A stretch of 64,000 bases of DNA from Adiantum capillus-veneris (taxonomy: Eukaryota; Streptophyta; Polypodiopsida; Polypodiales; Pteridaceae), in NCBI GenBank assembly GCA_014529385.2, contig CM043944.1, positions 77,579,884 through 77,643,883 on the forward strand, written 5' to 3'. A program made the translations under genes and the position numbers. Position 1 is the first letter of the stretch, and every line of letters begins with the position of its first letter. Of this stretch, positions 41,401 through 51,655 are shown one piece after another. Below the pieces are notes generated by a model. It saw only the letters and a program-made list of their open reading frames with translations. It searched no databases and was not told the origin of the DNA.

Positions 41401-42320
41401 ATTCAGGGGCCCGAGGTTTTGATTGCTTTCTGGATGATCCGAGCAAAGAGGTCCCACGCATTGTGTTTGTTGAGGTCGACATATTTTTGGAGCTTACCCA
41501 GTGCTTTCTTGGTTAGATTCCTGAAAAGAGGGTCTTTGAATAGGTGTGCCCCTATTACTAACAGTTTTTTCTCACCTCTTGGGGTCTGCTCCTCCTCTTT
41601 ATTCTTCTTAAAATGTATGTGCAAAGGAATGTGATCTGAAAGGCTTTTTGTTGGGACTACCTTCATCTCCATCAACAACAGTATCCAGTCAGCTTGGTGC
41701 GAGCAATAGCATCTATCTAGCCTGGAGGCAGTGCAAGCATACTGGAGGCTTATGTAGGTGAAACCAGGCGTGCTGTTCCATGGGCCAGCTTCCCATAAGT
41801 CGATCATTGCCCACTTTTCGCACAAACTTTGCCATTTAGACCTTTCTGAGCCAGCCAGCATACTGGAGGATCCTGTTCTATCCTTGCTCTTTTCTACCAT
41901 ATTAAAGTCGCCAACCAACAGCCACTTCCCTTGAATAGGAGTATCTCTAAGATGCATCCATAGTTTAGCTCTATCTTTTGCATGATAAGGGCCGTACACA
42001 TTCACAATGGTGAAGGGATGCCCTTCCCATCTGATTCTAATCGCCAGGATTCTGCCGAATGGGTGGTTAAGAACCAACTTCGGCTCCAATTCTCTGTCCG
42101 CAATGTTGAGGACGCCACTGAAACCGTTACTTCCTTCTCCATAGAATACCAGTTTCTTTCCTAGCACCTGCTTTCTCTTGCAATGGGCATCTAAGTGGTG
42201 TTCCTGGATGGCCCAGCAGTTGACTGTCTTCTCCTTTTTTATTTCCTCCCAGAATAGGGTACTCTTCTTACGGGTTTTCAACCCCTTCACGTTCCAAGAT
42301 TGGATAGTGAGAGACTCCAT
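38493..42320 (-). pseudogene. LINE ORF2: endonuclease-reverse transcriptase
   Basis: The 311-codon endonuclease part (41403-42338) has WNVKGL, IQEHHLD, LLVGDFNMVEKSKDRTG and SDHIPLHIHF, the Asn, Glu, GDFN and SDH residues of APE-type endonucleases, all present. The RT (40107-41096) has SPGWDGMTVEFYREF, LKHWRPITMMSVAYKIIAKA, HQHGFIKGRSIYDNI, LLQLDLDKAYDRI, IKQGCPLAPLLF and the catalytic FADDSLKG. The thumb (39510-39998) has KHFLWKNN-like FLWKNNTKSSRPWQWARWE. The zf-RVT region (38493-39104) has VPQHMKVFLWKVMWGALPTG and HLFMDCP. Stops or shifts at about 41100, 40000-40107 and 39104-39510 disrupt it. Confidence 0.93.
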
Positions 42321-42351
42321 CATTAATGAGGGGATCATTGGGATAGAGGAA

Positions 42352-44046
42352 CGAATTCTTCAGCATCCGACTCATTCCCCCCCCCCCTTTCTCTTTGGTC
42401 TCGAGAGAATACGGGGGTTCCAAGTCAGGGGATTCCTTTTCTTGCAGTGCTACAAATGGATTGTGCAATGGGACAATGAACCCCCCTCCTTTTGAAGAGG
42501 TGGAGGATGAATTAGATCCTTTCACCTCAAGTGTTCTCACAACTTGAAGCACTTTGGAGTCTCTTGCCACTGCCTTCACTCCTTTGGCTCTTTTCAGACA
42601 AGGGACTTGGACAGCTGTCGTCGTTGTCACTGTCATAAATTTGGGGGTAGCAGCGGGAGTAATGATCCTATTATTATTGTTCGAAAGGTCGTTGTATGGG
42701 AATCGATTCCTCCACAATATTTTCCTGCATCTTAATATCCATTTTCTCACATACCATATCTCCTTTATCCTTCCCTGCATTTGTCCCTTTGTTACTGCCT
42801 CCTTGCTTCTCCAGCCCTTCCATCAGGGATTCCATTTTATTAGGGGCCTCTGCTGCCAGAGTTGCAGTATCATTAGACTTCAAGGGGCAATCCTTGGAGA
42901 AGTGCCCAAAGTTGTGGCATTTAAAACATGCCCCAAAGTATGTTCCAAAGTTTAGCGGAATAGCAACAAGCCCAGCTCTGACATTGATAACCATGACTTA
43001 GGTGGCGTTTTAGACATATCCCATCCTATACAAACCCTGTTTGAGGTTCTTCCAAACCCTCTCTTGCTAGGTATAAATAAGGGAGTGCCCAGTTGGCTAG
43101 CAAGCATCCTGAGATTTTCCCACAACCAGTTAGGCAGTCCCACAAACTCAACCCAGACCCGATGAAACTCTTATAGAGATTCAGTTGAGTCGAACACTGG
43201 CTCCCAAGACACCACACAAACCGTAGTCCTAATAAATACTAGGGGTCCTTTGTCAAGGATCTTTTCCACATCGGAGGCCTCTTTGAATCTCATTGAACAA
43301 AAACCTTTAGCTAAGTAAAAAGTACTTTCAACTGCTCCTCCATGACCAAGAATTTGAGGGCCCTCAAGCCATTGAATCATCTCAAACCTGTTCGGGATTC
43401 TTCCACTGAACCCAAATACAAGCGTTAGCTTAGCTTACCTGGCTAACTGTTTTTTGATAAGTGTTGGTGGAATCGCTACAGTTGTAGCCTCGGCAACCTC
43501 CACTTGCTGTGGCCAAGACTTTTTTAAAGCAGAAAAGGCTCGATCTGCCAACCCATCTTCTACCAGCCCACTGTATTCTGTTTGGAGCAAGTTCTTTTGT
43601 TGTTGTTAGGGCCGGACTCAATCATTTTGTTGACTTCCATGGGCTCTTATTGAAGTCTAGCTTTTGTATTCTGCAGGTTTTTGATATCTCCTTCACTTGA
43701 CATCCCTTCTGCTGAGCCTTTTCCATAATCCTTAGAGTTAGGCCCCTTGAGTATGCTAGCAAACGAAATACCTGACCTGAGAGTAGCAAATGCACTTGAT
43801 GCTTTATTTACGTTCGCACAGATGGGACCCTGAGAAACCCCGTCTTTGAGGGTTTTTACCTCGAATTTGAACCCTTGCGCTGAGCCCATTTTTTCTTGTT
43901 TCCTCAGAGGGAACTTTTTCAGTCGAGACATTTTTGACCTCTTTCATGGTTGAAGCCTTTGGCAAGTTGGGGCTTGACATTTTCGTATCATGTAGCGGTC
44001 TCAAGACCGAGCCACCGCCTACATCCATAGGCACGGCTAGCTCCAT
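42352..44046 (-). pseudogene. LINE ORF1: DUF4283-like RNA-binding protein
   Basis: The start is taken at MELAVPMDVGGGSVLRPL (44046). The middle part (43020-43380) reads KGFCSMRFKEASDVEKILDK, VWVEFVGLPNWLWENLRML and ASQLGTPLF, the DUF4283 pattern of plant LINE ORF1. The zinc knuckle CFKCHNFGHFSKDC (42870-42930) is complete. An acidic/Lys-rich tail follows. About five frameshifts split it. The protein would bind LINE RNA. Confidence 0.85.
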
Positions 44047-44059
44047 TTCGGATATTTTC

Positions 44060-44700
44060 CCCGTCGCTCTAACATCCTTGAAAATTTGATAGTATCCTCA
44101 CTTGCGACTAGAGCGTCGAGTTCCATTATCAAGTGTCGTAGCCTTATAACCCTTGATTAAGCTCAAGACCTTAAAGGCGCATAGGCAAAGAGACACAGAG
44201 GTAATTATAGCTTGCTTGATATAACCTTTAATTAAGGCTAGATTTTGGGAAGCAAAGTGAAACTTGTTAATTTAAATCACCAAACAAGAAAAAAAAACAA
44301 AACGTAGGCATGAGCTGATTATCGCAATTATTGACAAGAGATAATAATCGTTGTGAAGAACAACGATTATAAACAAGAACAACGAAAAAGAGGGAGTAGC
44401 GGTGGCGAGATGCAAGAGAACTTAATCGTGAGTGAGCGAAGGAAGCGGGAGCTGCACCTGACCACTGGGAGGTGCACCAGGGGAGAGAACCCAACAGAAC
44501 TCAACAGCACCTGCGTGAGTGAAGCTTATCGACAAGTAGCACGAATGATAGCAAAAGACTGTAGCACTGGATGCAAGCTCACACACAAGGCCACCCACAT
44601 TAGTTTGTCAATGGGTCCCTTTATTATATTGTTTTTATTATTTGGCCATTGTGTATGGGTCTTGCACTTCTTTCCCTATATCATTCATGATTGTTGTGTT
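44060..44700. other. No recognisable feature
   Basis: AT-rich sequence between two LINE pieces. A plus-strand ORF (44353-44790) has one hydrophobic run at the end but overlaps the next LINE fragment in antisense, so it is likely spurious. Confidence 0.5.
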
Positions 44701-45230
44701 AATACCCTGTCTCTTTTTGGTTTTAAGGGCCCTAAAGAAGTGCAATTGATTCCCAGCCTCAGGCTTAAGGTAGATCTCCCTAAACAATAATTTTGCCTTT
44801 TTGACTTCTTGAAGCTATTGGTCTGCTAGTTTTGCTTTCATTTCAAGCCGCCTCTTGTGCTCTGCCTCAGTGGCTATATCTTCTTGTTTTTTTATATTAG
44901 CACCTCCACTTCTTCTTTATATTTTTGGAATTTGACCTCACAAGGCTTCTTCATCCTCGGCCCTATTCTTTCTATTCCCGTCTAGAAACTTTGGGCTAGC
45001 ATGTCCCAAGCCCTTGTTGGATTATCCATATCCACATCATTTTTGAGCTGGCTAATTGCTATTTTGACCAAGTTTCTAAATAGCGGTTGGTTGAAGAGTT
45101 GTTCTCTGTGACAAGTTTCTTCTTTTTCCTTTAGCACAATTCTCTTTGCCTTTGATCCAACCCAGATTGATTGATATTGGCAAGTGATCTGATAAGCTTT
45201 GGAAGGAATCCACTTTCTCATTATTCATAT
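44700..45230 (-). pseudogene. Fragment of a related LINE ORF2 (endonuclease-RT spacer)
   Basis: The minus strand reads LFNQPLFRNLVKIAISQLKN followed by NPTRAWDMLAQSF. It aligns with LFKDPLFRNLTKKALGKLQK and NAWDLFARII of the main LINE (41500-41620). The match continues to a GINCTSLGPLKPKR-like equivalent of the main copy's QFFRALKIKKSR. It is a second, older member of the same family. Confidence 0.75.
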
Positions 45231-45439
45231 GATTTCAATAGTCAACTATCGTGGATAAGCCTCTTTTAAAATTCACCGCTTTTCTTGAAAGCTAAGAAGG
45301 AGATGCTAAAGAAGGCTCTCGAGATAGTTAAGCTTTTCTAAATTGTGTCCTGGAATCAAGACCAGTCTTTCTCTCTGAGATTGATTCATTTTACCCCTCA
45401 TAGTGGTCGGGAGAAATTCACCCAAGGTATATTTTCCAA

Positions 45440-45545
45440 CCACCTGCGACCCCTTTGGGAGTCAACATCTCTAATAAACAAAGAGCGGAGTGGGGGCCTC
45501 TTTGGGAGTCGAAATCTCTAATAAACGAAGAGTGGAGTGGACCTT
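45440..45545. repeat. 49-bp tandem duplication
   Basis: CTTTGGGAGTCRAMATCTCT followed by AATAAAC and AGAG-GGAGTGG appears at about 45451 and 45500. Confidence 0.75.
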
Positions 45546-45554
45546 AGAGTAGGT

Positions 45555-45790
45555 CCAAAGAAAACTGAAAAGGTGGAACTTTGTTCTCGTTGTCTTTCTT
45601 AGGCCTACTTGTCATTCACTACACCAGCCCTCAAAATGGTAAATTCCCATTGAAAAGAGTTCATGAAAAGATATCTATGGAAAACTATATGAAGAGCTCA
45701 AAGCTCTAGCAGTTCAGGAAATGGGATTGGATTGCTAGGCCTAAAGAATAGCTTTTAAAGTCAAGACCCCACACTCACAAAAAGAAACAT
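45555..45790 (+). pseudogene. LINE thumb-region fragment on the opposite strand
   Basis: The plus strand reads ALKMVNSHWKEFMKRYLWK-like residues (with stops), matching LLKMAKCHWKEFLKPVKRFL of the main LINE. It is oriented opposite to the 44700-45230 fragment. Confidence 0.6.
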
Positions 45791-45977
45791 GGTGAAAGTT
45801 CACTATGGCCTACATAAGGCTATTGAGAGGGCTTTAATAACTATAATACAATATATTTCAAAAGATTTTAAAAAATGATGGATGCAAAAAACACTTGGAA
45901 TTGTAAGAAATTGAGAAAAAAACAAGGTGAGGAATCACGAGGGCCTGCCACCAATGGAAGGATTTGTGAAGGTGTTG
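45790..45977. other. Possible Helentron 3' tail; no feature seen
   Basis: AT-rich sequence downstream of the endonuclease on the minus strand. No terminal hairpin or CTAG-like end was identified. Confidence 0.3.
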
Positions 45978-46660
45978 TCAGGAAGTAGGAAGAGGGGGGC
46001 ATTGGAATGTGTTTTTGGAGTTTAGTGGAAGCAGTAAGTAAATAATGGAGTGGTTTGACCAAAGTGAGAAGTTAGTGCCTGTTCTTATGTCAGTGAAGGA
46101 ATTTGTGGTCCAAATGTGGTCTAAAGTTGAATTGTAGATTGTTGTGTTGTGGGTTATATGTTGTGTCATGTTGTGTGTGGAGAGAAGGTTAGAAATAGCA
46201 AGGTATTCAGAGGTTTGGTATTTAGCATTGATGTTGAAATCACCGAGTAAAATGGTAGGGGTGTGTTGGAGGTGAGGTGTGAGTAGTGTGGTCAATGTTT
46301 GCACGAGCAAGGGAAGTGGACTTGAGGGTCTGCGGTACAATGTTATGAGGGTTATTGGTAGACCATGTGGTGTACCGAGGAGTGCTGCAATGCATTCTAT
46401 TTCATTCGTGGAAATAATATTGTGGTGTTGTAGATGTACGTTTTTCTTTGATGTGAAGAGGGGTACTCCCATGGGGCCAGTTGTTTGAGAGCGTGTGTGT
46501 GTAACCGCGTATGGCCACTGTGCTAGCATGTTGTAGTTTTGTTTCTTTGAGACAAAGAATGTCGGAAGCCATTAAGTTATTATCATGAATAAGGTCGTTG
46601 TAGTGTTTTTTAAGGGACACAATGTTAAGAGATTGTATTATCAAGTGATTGTCGGGCAAA
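45978..46660 (-). pseudogene. Helentron-type apurinic endonuclease domain
   Basis: Two overlapping minus-strand frames make one APE-like endonuclease: SLNIVSLKKHYNDLIHDNNL and SDILCLKETKLQ (46540-46640; catalytic Asn and Glu), then PITLITLYRRPSSPLPLL, TILLGDFNINAKY (GDFN), STLDHIWTTNSF and SLWSNHSIIYLLLPL, where the usual SDH is SNH, probably inactivating. A +1 shift near 46640 joins it to the helicase C terminus only about 30 residues upstream. Its style is that of Helentron and CR1-like nucleases and differs clearly from the L1 nuclease at 41403. In Helentrons this domain lies at the C terminus of the Rep-helicase protein. Confidence 0.82.
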
Positions 46661-46714
46661 GAGTGGAGGTCAAGTTGTGAAGGTTTCCAAGTGGCATGTT
46701 TTTTGAGGCAGTGT

Positions 46715-48175
46715 AGCTCATCTAGAACTGTTTGGGTCTACTTTAATATGGGTGGAAGTTAATTCTGTCAGGAGGTAAAGTTTGTTGGGATCTCTTATGC
46801 GGGAGAGGGAAGTGTACACAAGACCGTGACTTCAAATGCTGGTTGGATCGAAAGCCAAGGTGTCTAGTGTTAAGCTTTGGGCACGATGTATGGTCCTAGT
46901 AGTTGTAGGTTGAATTGGGAATTGTGTTCTAGTAATAGTGCTCAAGAAGTTTTTTCCTATTTGAAACTCACGTGTTATTTTTTGGATTGATGTCCATTGT
47001 TTATCTATTGATGTAATGTATAGTTGTTGGTTTTCATATCTAGTTTTTTGGCTTAGTTTAGTGGTTTGAAAGTGAATCCATATGGTTTGTGTTGTGGAGT
47101 TTTGTGTTACTGCTTTGAATATACCGTCGGCTCCATTGACTAGGTCATCTAGAATGTCAATGTTTCCAGCAGAAAGTTCTACAATTAGGCCTGGTTTTTA
47201 AGTGAAGTTTTTTGTGAAGACCTCATGTCAATTTTGGATCTATTGGTATTTGAATAGTTTTGTTGTAAGTTTTACCTCTTGTGTCTTGTGCTTCAATAAA
47301 TAGTGGTGTTTCTATGGTAGTGTTGAAAATATGTTGGTTGTGTATGTCTTTATCTTTGTTCGCATAATAAAGGTGGGACACAATGGCTTGATGAGGTATT
47401 GTGCACATGTAATCCGTATTGAGGAACAAAATTTCTTCGTCGGTGTGTTTTGAAACACGTATCCTATTGAGTATGTCGATGAATGTCTTATTAGTTTGTC
47501 TCGTGGTGCTTGTTAACTCATAGCACTTTATGCGGTCATGCCAGAAAGAGGGTGAGATAGCTTCAAGCAACTGAGGTTTTCTGGAGAAAATCCAGGAGTC
47601 GCGTACTGGACTAGCTTGGCAAAGATCACCGCACAAGACAACATCAAGACCACCGAATGGAAGGTCATAGTTGTTTTTTAATGTGCACAGGAGAGAGTCT
47701 GCCATAGCGAAGACGTTGGTTCCAATGAAGGAGACTTCATCGAAAACGGCTAACTGCAGGCCTCGATAAAGCAACCGCAGTTCATTCAGCCTCTAGGTGA
47801 TAGGGAAGTGTTAGATGATGTGAGTAGTGGCAAGTGGAGGGCCGAGTGGATAGTGGTTCCACCAATGTTAAAAGCAGCCTTGCCCATGTATACCATTAGC
47901 AAAGCTTTTGTAGTTTTTGGGTTAGAATGTGATCTATGTTTATAGAAACGTAGAAGCCCTTGGACAATTAAAAGGAGGGTGAAAGTTTTTCCTGTGCCTG
48001 TGCCTCCAGTCAGGAAAATGTGGATTGGTTTTTTAGGGAATATACATTTTTTCAGCATAATATCATCGAATATTAGCCTTTGTTGGGCGTTAAGCAGTAG
48101 AATATGTCCGTCCTTGTGGACAACATCCTTCAAAGTACGCCCAACCCAACACAACGTTAAGGCCTTTCTTTAGCA
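46715..48175 (-). pseudogene. PIF1-type helicase of a Helentron/Helitron
   Basis: Motifs in order on the minus strand: LNAQQRLIFDDIM, Walker A LTGGTGTGKTFTL (about 47985-48025), KAAFNIGGTTIHSALHLPL, Walker B VFDEVSFIG (about 47725-47750), GDLCQASPVRDSWIF (motif III), ELTSTTRQTN, then LSAGNIDILDDLVNGADGIF (about 47100-47165), FPIQPTTTRTIHRAQSLTLD (46865-46925) and SHGLVYTSLSRIRDPNKLYL (46760-46835). This is a whole PIF1 helicase with frameshifts near 47780, 47220 and 46930-47050 and one stop at 46832-46834. The Rep (HUH) part expected upstream is missing: gypsy sequence begins at about 48.2 kb. It is followed directly by the endonuclease. Confidence 0.9.
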
Positions 48176-48214
48176 GGTCAAAAACCCAAAAAGTAAACCT
48201 AATTTTCTAAATTT

Positions 48215-49138
48215 CCTCCTGGAAAATTCAAGAAAGAGAGTTTTGTATGTTACTCAAACTAAAAGGCACAGCTAAAGGTGAAGATATCACATTCTCTTAG
48301 ATGATGGTAGTAGCCATGATTTCATTTCTGCACAATTGGCACAACAACTTTCTCTCTCTTCACTTCACAAAGTCAAGATTGTGTTTAATAATCAATGTTT
48401 CAACTATAGAACTCAAGTCACTATTGACGTTTGCATTGGTGAATTTTTACATATGCGTACATTTCTAGTCACACCACTGCATGGTATTGATATGATTTTG
48501 GGCATGTCTTTTTGACATGAATTTAATCCACCGATCAATTACAAAATATGAACTTTTGACTCTCACCCATGAAAACAAAACTTACTCCATCCAAGAAATC
48601 CTCAGATATCAAAAATTTCCACTACTTTCTCACACTCAAGCAAAACAAGCAATTCGAAAGCAAGGGAAAACATACCTAGTGTTTGTAAACCAAAACTTTG
48701 CTCAAATTGAAACTCCTCATTTCTCTTCACACTATGACTTTCTCTCACAATATAAAGATTGTTTCATGCATTATTTGCCTCTTGAAATACCACCATAAAA
48801 TTAATATTATCTTGATTTGTGAAGCTCCCTGCAAAGCACCTTATCGGGTAAACCCAACTGCACATAAGGAGATACAGAACTAAATCACATATTTACTTGA
48901 CCAAGGACTTATTAGACCTAGTAGTTCACCATACTAATCTATATTACTTCTTGTTAAGAAGAAAAATGGAAACTTTTATATGTATATTGACTAAAGGGCT
49001 CTAAACAAGATCACCTTAAGAATATATTTCTTATTCCCAGAGTTGATGATATGTTAGACGAATCAAAATGGGCAAACATTTTTAGCAAAATTTACTTTAA
49101 ATTGGGGTACCACCAAGTCAAAATTTTGTTACCATATA
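48215..49138 (+). pseudogene. Ty3/gypsy protease-RT fragment
   Basis: The plus strand reads the protease segment LDDGSSHDFISAQLAQQLSL and VTPLHGIDMILGMSF (48290-48510). The RT N terminus follows in broken frames: PYRVNPTAHKEIQN (about 48840), LIRPSSSPY, a VKKKNG-like stretch, and RVDDMLDESKWANIFSKIYF and LGYHQVKI (49035-49125). It is cut exactly where the copia LTR begins at 49141. Confidence 0.85.
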
Positions 49139-49140
49139 CA

Positions 49141-49353
49141 TGTGGTAGTGATGTGTGTGAACACACTAGGACTGTCAGGGCATTTTTTCCCTCTTTAAGA
49201 GGTTTTTCCCCCCGTGCATTGTATATACACCCATCGCTCTAGGGCTATCTATCTTTCCATTGCACACTAAGTAATACACTCTCTATTGTGTGCCTTGAGC
49301 TTCCTTCATCTTCTCCAAGTTGTGTGCGTTTCTCTGCAACCCTAATTCCAACA
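49141..49353 (+). repeat. Copia 5' LTR (213 bp), plus strand
   Basis: It runs TGTGGTAGTG...AATTCCAACA, is homologous throughout to the LTR at 18022-18236, and has CATTGTATATAC as a likely TATA box. ATACA precedes it; the matching 3' flank is lost. Confidence 0.93.
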
Positions 49354-49354
49354 A

Positions 49355-49370
49355 TTGGTATCATAGCAGG
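49355..49370 (+). other. Copia primer-binding site
   Basis: TTGGTATCATAGCAGG immediately follows the LTR. It is tRNA-iMet-type with one mismatch. Confidence 0.85.
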
Positions 49371-49697
49371 TTGCATCCTCCCGGGCTTAGTTGCCAGCAG
49401 CAGCAGCAGATGCCTGCTCATTTTCTCCGATTTTAGTGAGCTTTGGTAAAAATTTTCGGTAAGCTCGTAGAGCTTAGTTTGCTCAAATTTCTAATTCGGG
49501 CTCATTTCGGCCTCCGTTTCCACTACAGGCAATACTGCACATGCTATTTTGTCATTTTTTGCAAAATTTTTGTCAGTGCCATTTTTTGCATGACAGGTGC
49601 CTTACAGTCTTCTACGGTTTGTGCTATATAGAACATGTTGTTTCTGCTTTGTTTCTCCTCTTTTCGGGCATTTTTCACATAAGGTGCAGCATTTACT

Positions 49698-51655
49698 ATG
49701 AGTGACAACAACACATATGTGTTCAAGACGTTTGCTGCTGAGTACAGATTGAATGGGGACAATTACCCTATGTGGGCTTACATGATGCAACATGTTCTTC
49801 TGTCAAAGGGCGTCTAGAATATTGTGCAGGCCATTGATGTACGTCCTGGTTCTGAGGATGTAGGCAATGTTGAGGATGTGGCAGGTCTTGTTGCAAGGAT
49901 TGCTGCTATTAGAGTTGTTTTGCCTACGATAGAAAAATCTAGTTGGGATGTAAAGGATGCGGAGGCTCCTACGTTGATTGCATTGTCCGTGAAGTGCACC
50001 ATTGTTCTTCACATTCTTTTAGCAAAATTTGCAAAACAAGCTTGGGATAGTTTGGCTGGTCTTTATGCAAGTCGCAATCAGGCTAAAATTGCTTTGCTAC
50101 GTAAAGAGCTGGAGTCGAAGATTATGCATGAGGAAGATGATATGGACACTTTCCTTGCTGGTGTCAAGGATATCAATGAGCAACTTATTTCTACAGGTGA
50201 AGTCATTTCAGACAGTTCCCTTGTGCAGACTGTTCTTGATGCCTTACCAAATTCATACCAGACTTTTGCTAGTACTTGGAGACTGATGACCCAAGGAAAT
50301 CCTGAAGTTGTCAAGTTTGATGCATTATGCACATTGCTGTTGCAAGAGTCACCCAAAAAAACAGGACTAGGCACCGTCCAGTTGAATAGGCTTTTATTGC
50401 TTCTCAAAGAAAGGGTAGTAACAACAATGCAGCCACTTCTTATGGTTCTGTTGCTGCAAGTGGCAAAACTTATGTTCCTAATGCTTCTGCTGGCAGCAAT
50501 TCGTCTGGAAATTCTGGTGATAAGTGCAAAAAGAAGATGCGTTGTCATTATTGTAAAGCTAATGATCACTTGATCAAACAGTGTCCTCAGTTGAAGGCCA
50601 AAGAGGCTAAGAAGAAAGAGGGTGGTTCCACTGCAAATGCTGGTTCCACTACAAATGCAGCCATTGTTGAGTCTTCTGTGAAGGGAGACTGTGATGCTGA
50701 CGTTGATGCAGAATGGGCTTTTAGTGCAGAGTGCACTTACAATCTTGTTGTCCATGATGTATGCATGTCAGTTGTTGCAGATTCACATGTGTGGTATTTT
50801 GACAGCGGTGCTACAAAGCACATTACCTCACATCGTGAATTGTTCACCTCTCTTGAGTTTGTCCCTCATGGGATTCAGCCACTTGTGCCAACAATGCCTC
50901 TTATCTGATTCAGGGAGTTGGAAAGATTGTGCTTACTGCTGCAAATGGCAGTTCTTTCACAGTTGTTGATGCACTTTATGTACGTGGGATCAAGAAGAAT
51001 CTTTTGTCTGTATTTGCACTTGCTAAACTTGGACTTGTAGTCAAATTTGTGGGTGACAGATGTACAGTTCATGATCTCAGTTTTGGTGATGAAATTGTTG
51101 CATCTGGGCTTTTGCACCGTGGGCTGTATAAGCTCACTTTGTATGACAAGTGTGGAAAAAATCAGTTACAGATTCAAGGGCTATTTGAGATGCAAAACTT
51201 TGGCATGCACGTTTCGGTCATCTGAATTTTGCCAGTTTGCTGCGTTTGTAAAAATATGAGATGTTTGCTTCTTTGCCGCCTCTTGAAGCACCTGTCAAAA
51301 CATGTTTGTGAAGGTTGTATTTTGGGTAAATGCAGCTTTCGAATTTTCCAAAGGATGGTTCAGTTAGGGCCACATGCAGGTTGCAGCTTGTGCATAGTGA
51401 TGTTTGTGGGCCCATGCAAACTCCGTCCTTGGGCAATTAACTTTACTTCGTAACTTTCATTGATGATTACTCCAGGCATGCATGGGTATTTCCGCTTAAA
51501 GCAAAGTCCAAAGTTTTTATGTGCTTCAAACAATTTCTGGCTATGACTGAAAATGTCTCAAAATGTATTATGGGCACCCTCCGTTCCGATGGAGGGGGGG
51601 ATTATATGTCTCATGAATTTAATGCATTTCTGGCTAGTATTGGCATAAAAGACCA
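49698..51655 (+). pseudogene. Ty1/copia gag-protease-integrase, truncated
   Basis: Gag starts at 49698 (MSDNNTYVFKTFAAEYRL) and reads NYPMWAYMMQHVLLSKGV before an in-frame TAG at 49815-49817, where the sister element has Trp. It resumes as a 249-codon gag frame (GLYASRNQAK, VLDALPNSYQTFASTWRLM), shifts near 50350-50540, and reads a complete zinc knuckle CHYCKANDHLIKQC and protease WYFDSGATKHITS. The pre-integrase part is ALYVRGIKKNLLSVFALAKL with the HHCC remnant HLSKHVCEGCILGKC. The integrase core ends in LRSDGGGDYMSHEFNAFLAS at about 51560-51640. At about 51655 it is cut by unrelated gypsy sequence. RT and RNase H are absent. Confidence 0.92.

Larger units (their letters stand above)
38287..44060 (-). 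mobile_element. L1-type LINE, nearly full length
   Basis: Two-ORF layout on the minus strand: ORF1 with a zinc knuckle, then ORF2 with endonuclease, RT and a C-terminal zinc-finger region. It ends in a short A-tail (T9 on the plus strand at 38287-38295). The length of about 5.8 kb is normal for plant L1 elements. The 5' edge is approximate. Multiple stops and shifts show that it is inactive. Confidence 0.92.

Noticed and set aside
41284-41634. Plus-strand ORFs opposite the LINE (41284-41634, 42178-42495, 42554-42955)
   Set aside because: They are shadows of the minus-strand LINE ORFs.
50078-50755. A 225-codon minus-strand ORF
   Set aside because: It is antisense to the copia gag-zinc-knuckle region, whose plus-strand reading has clear motifs.
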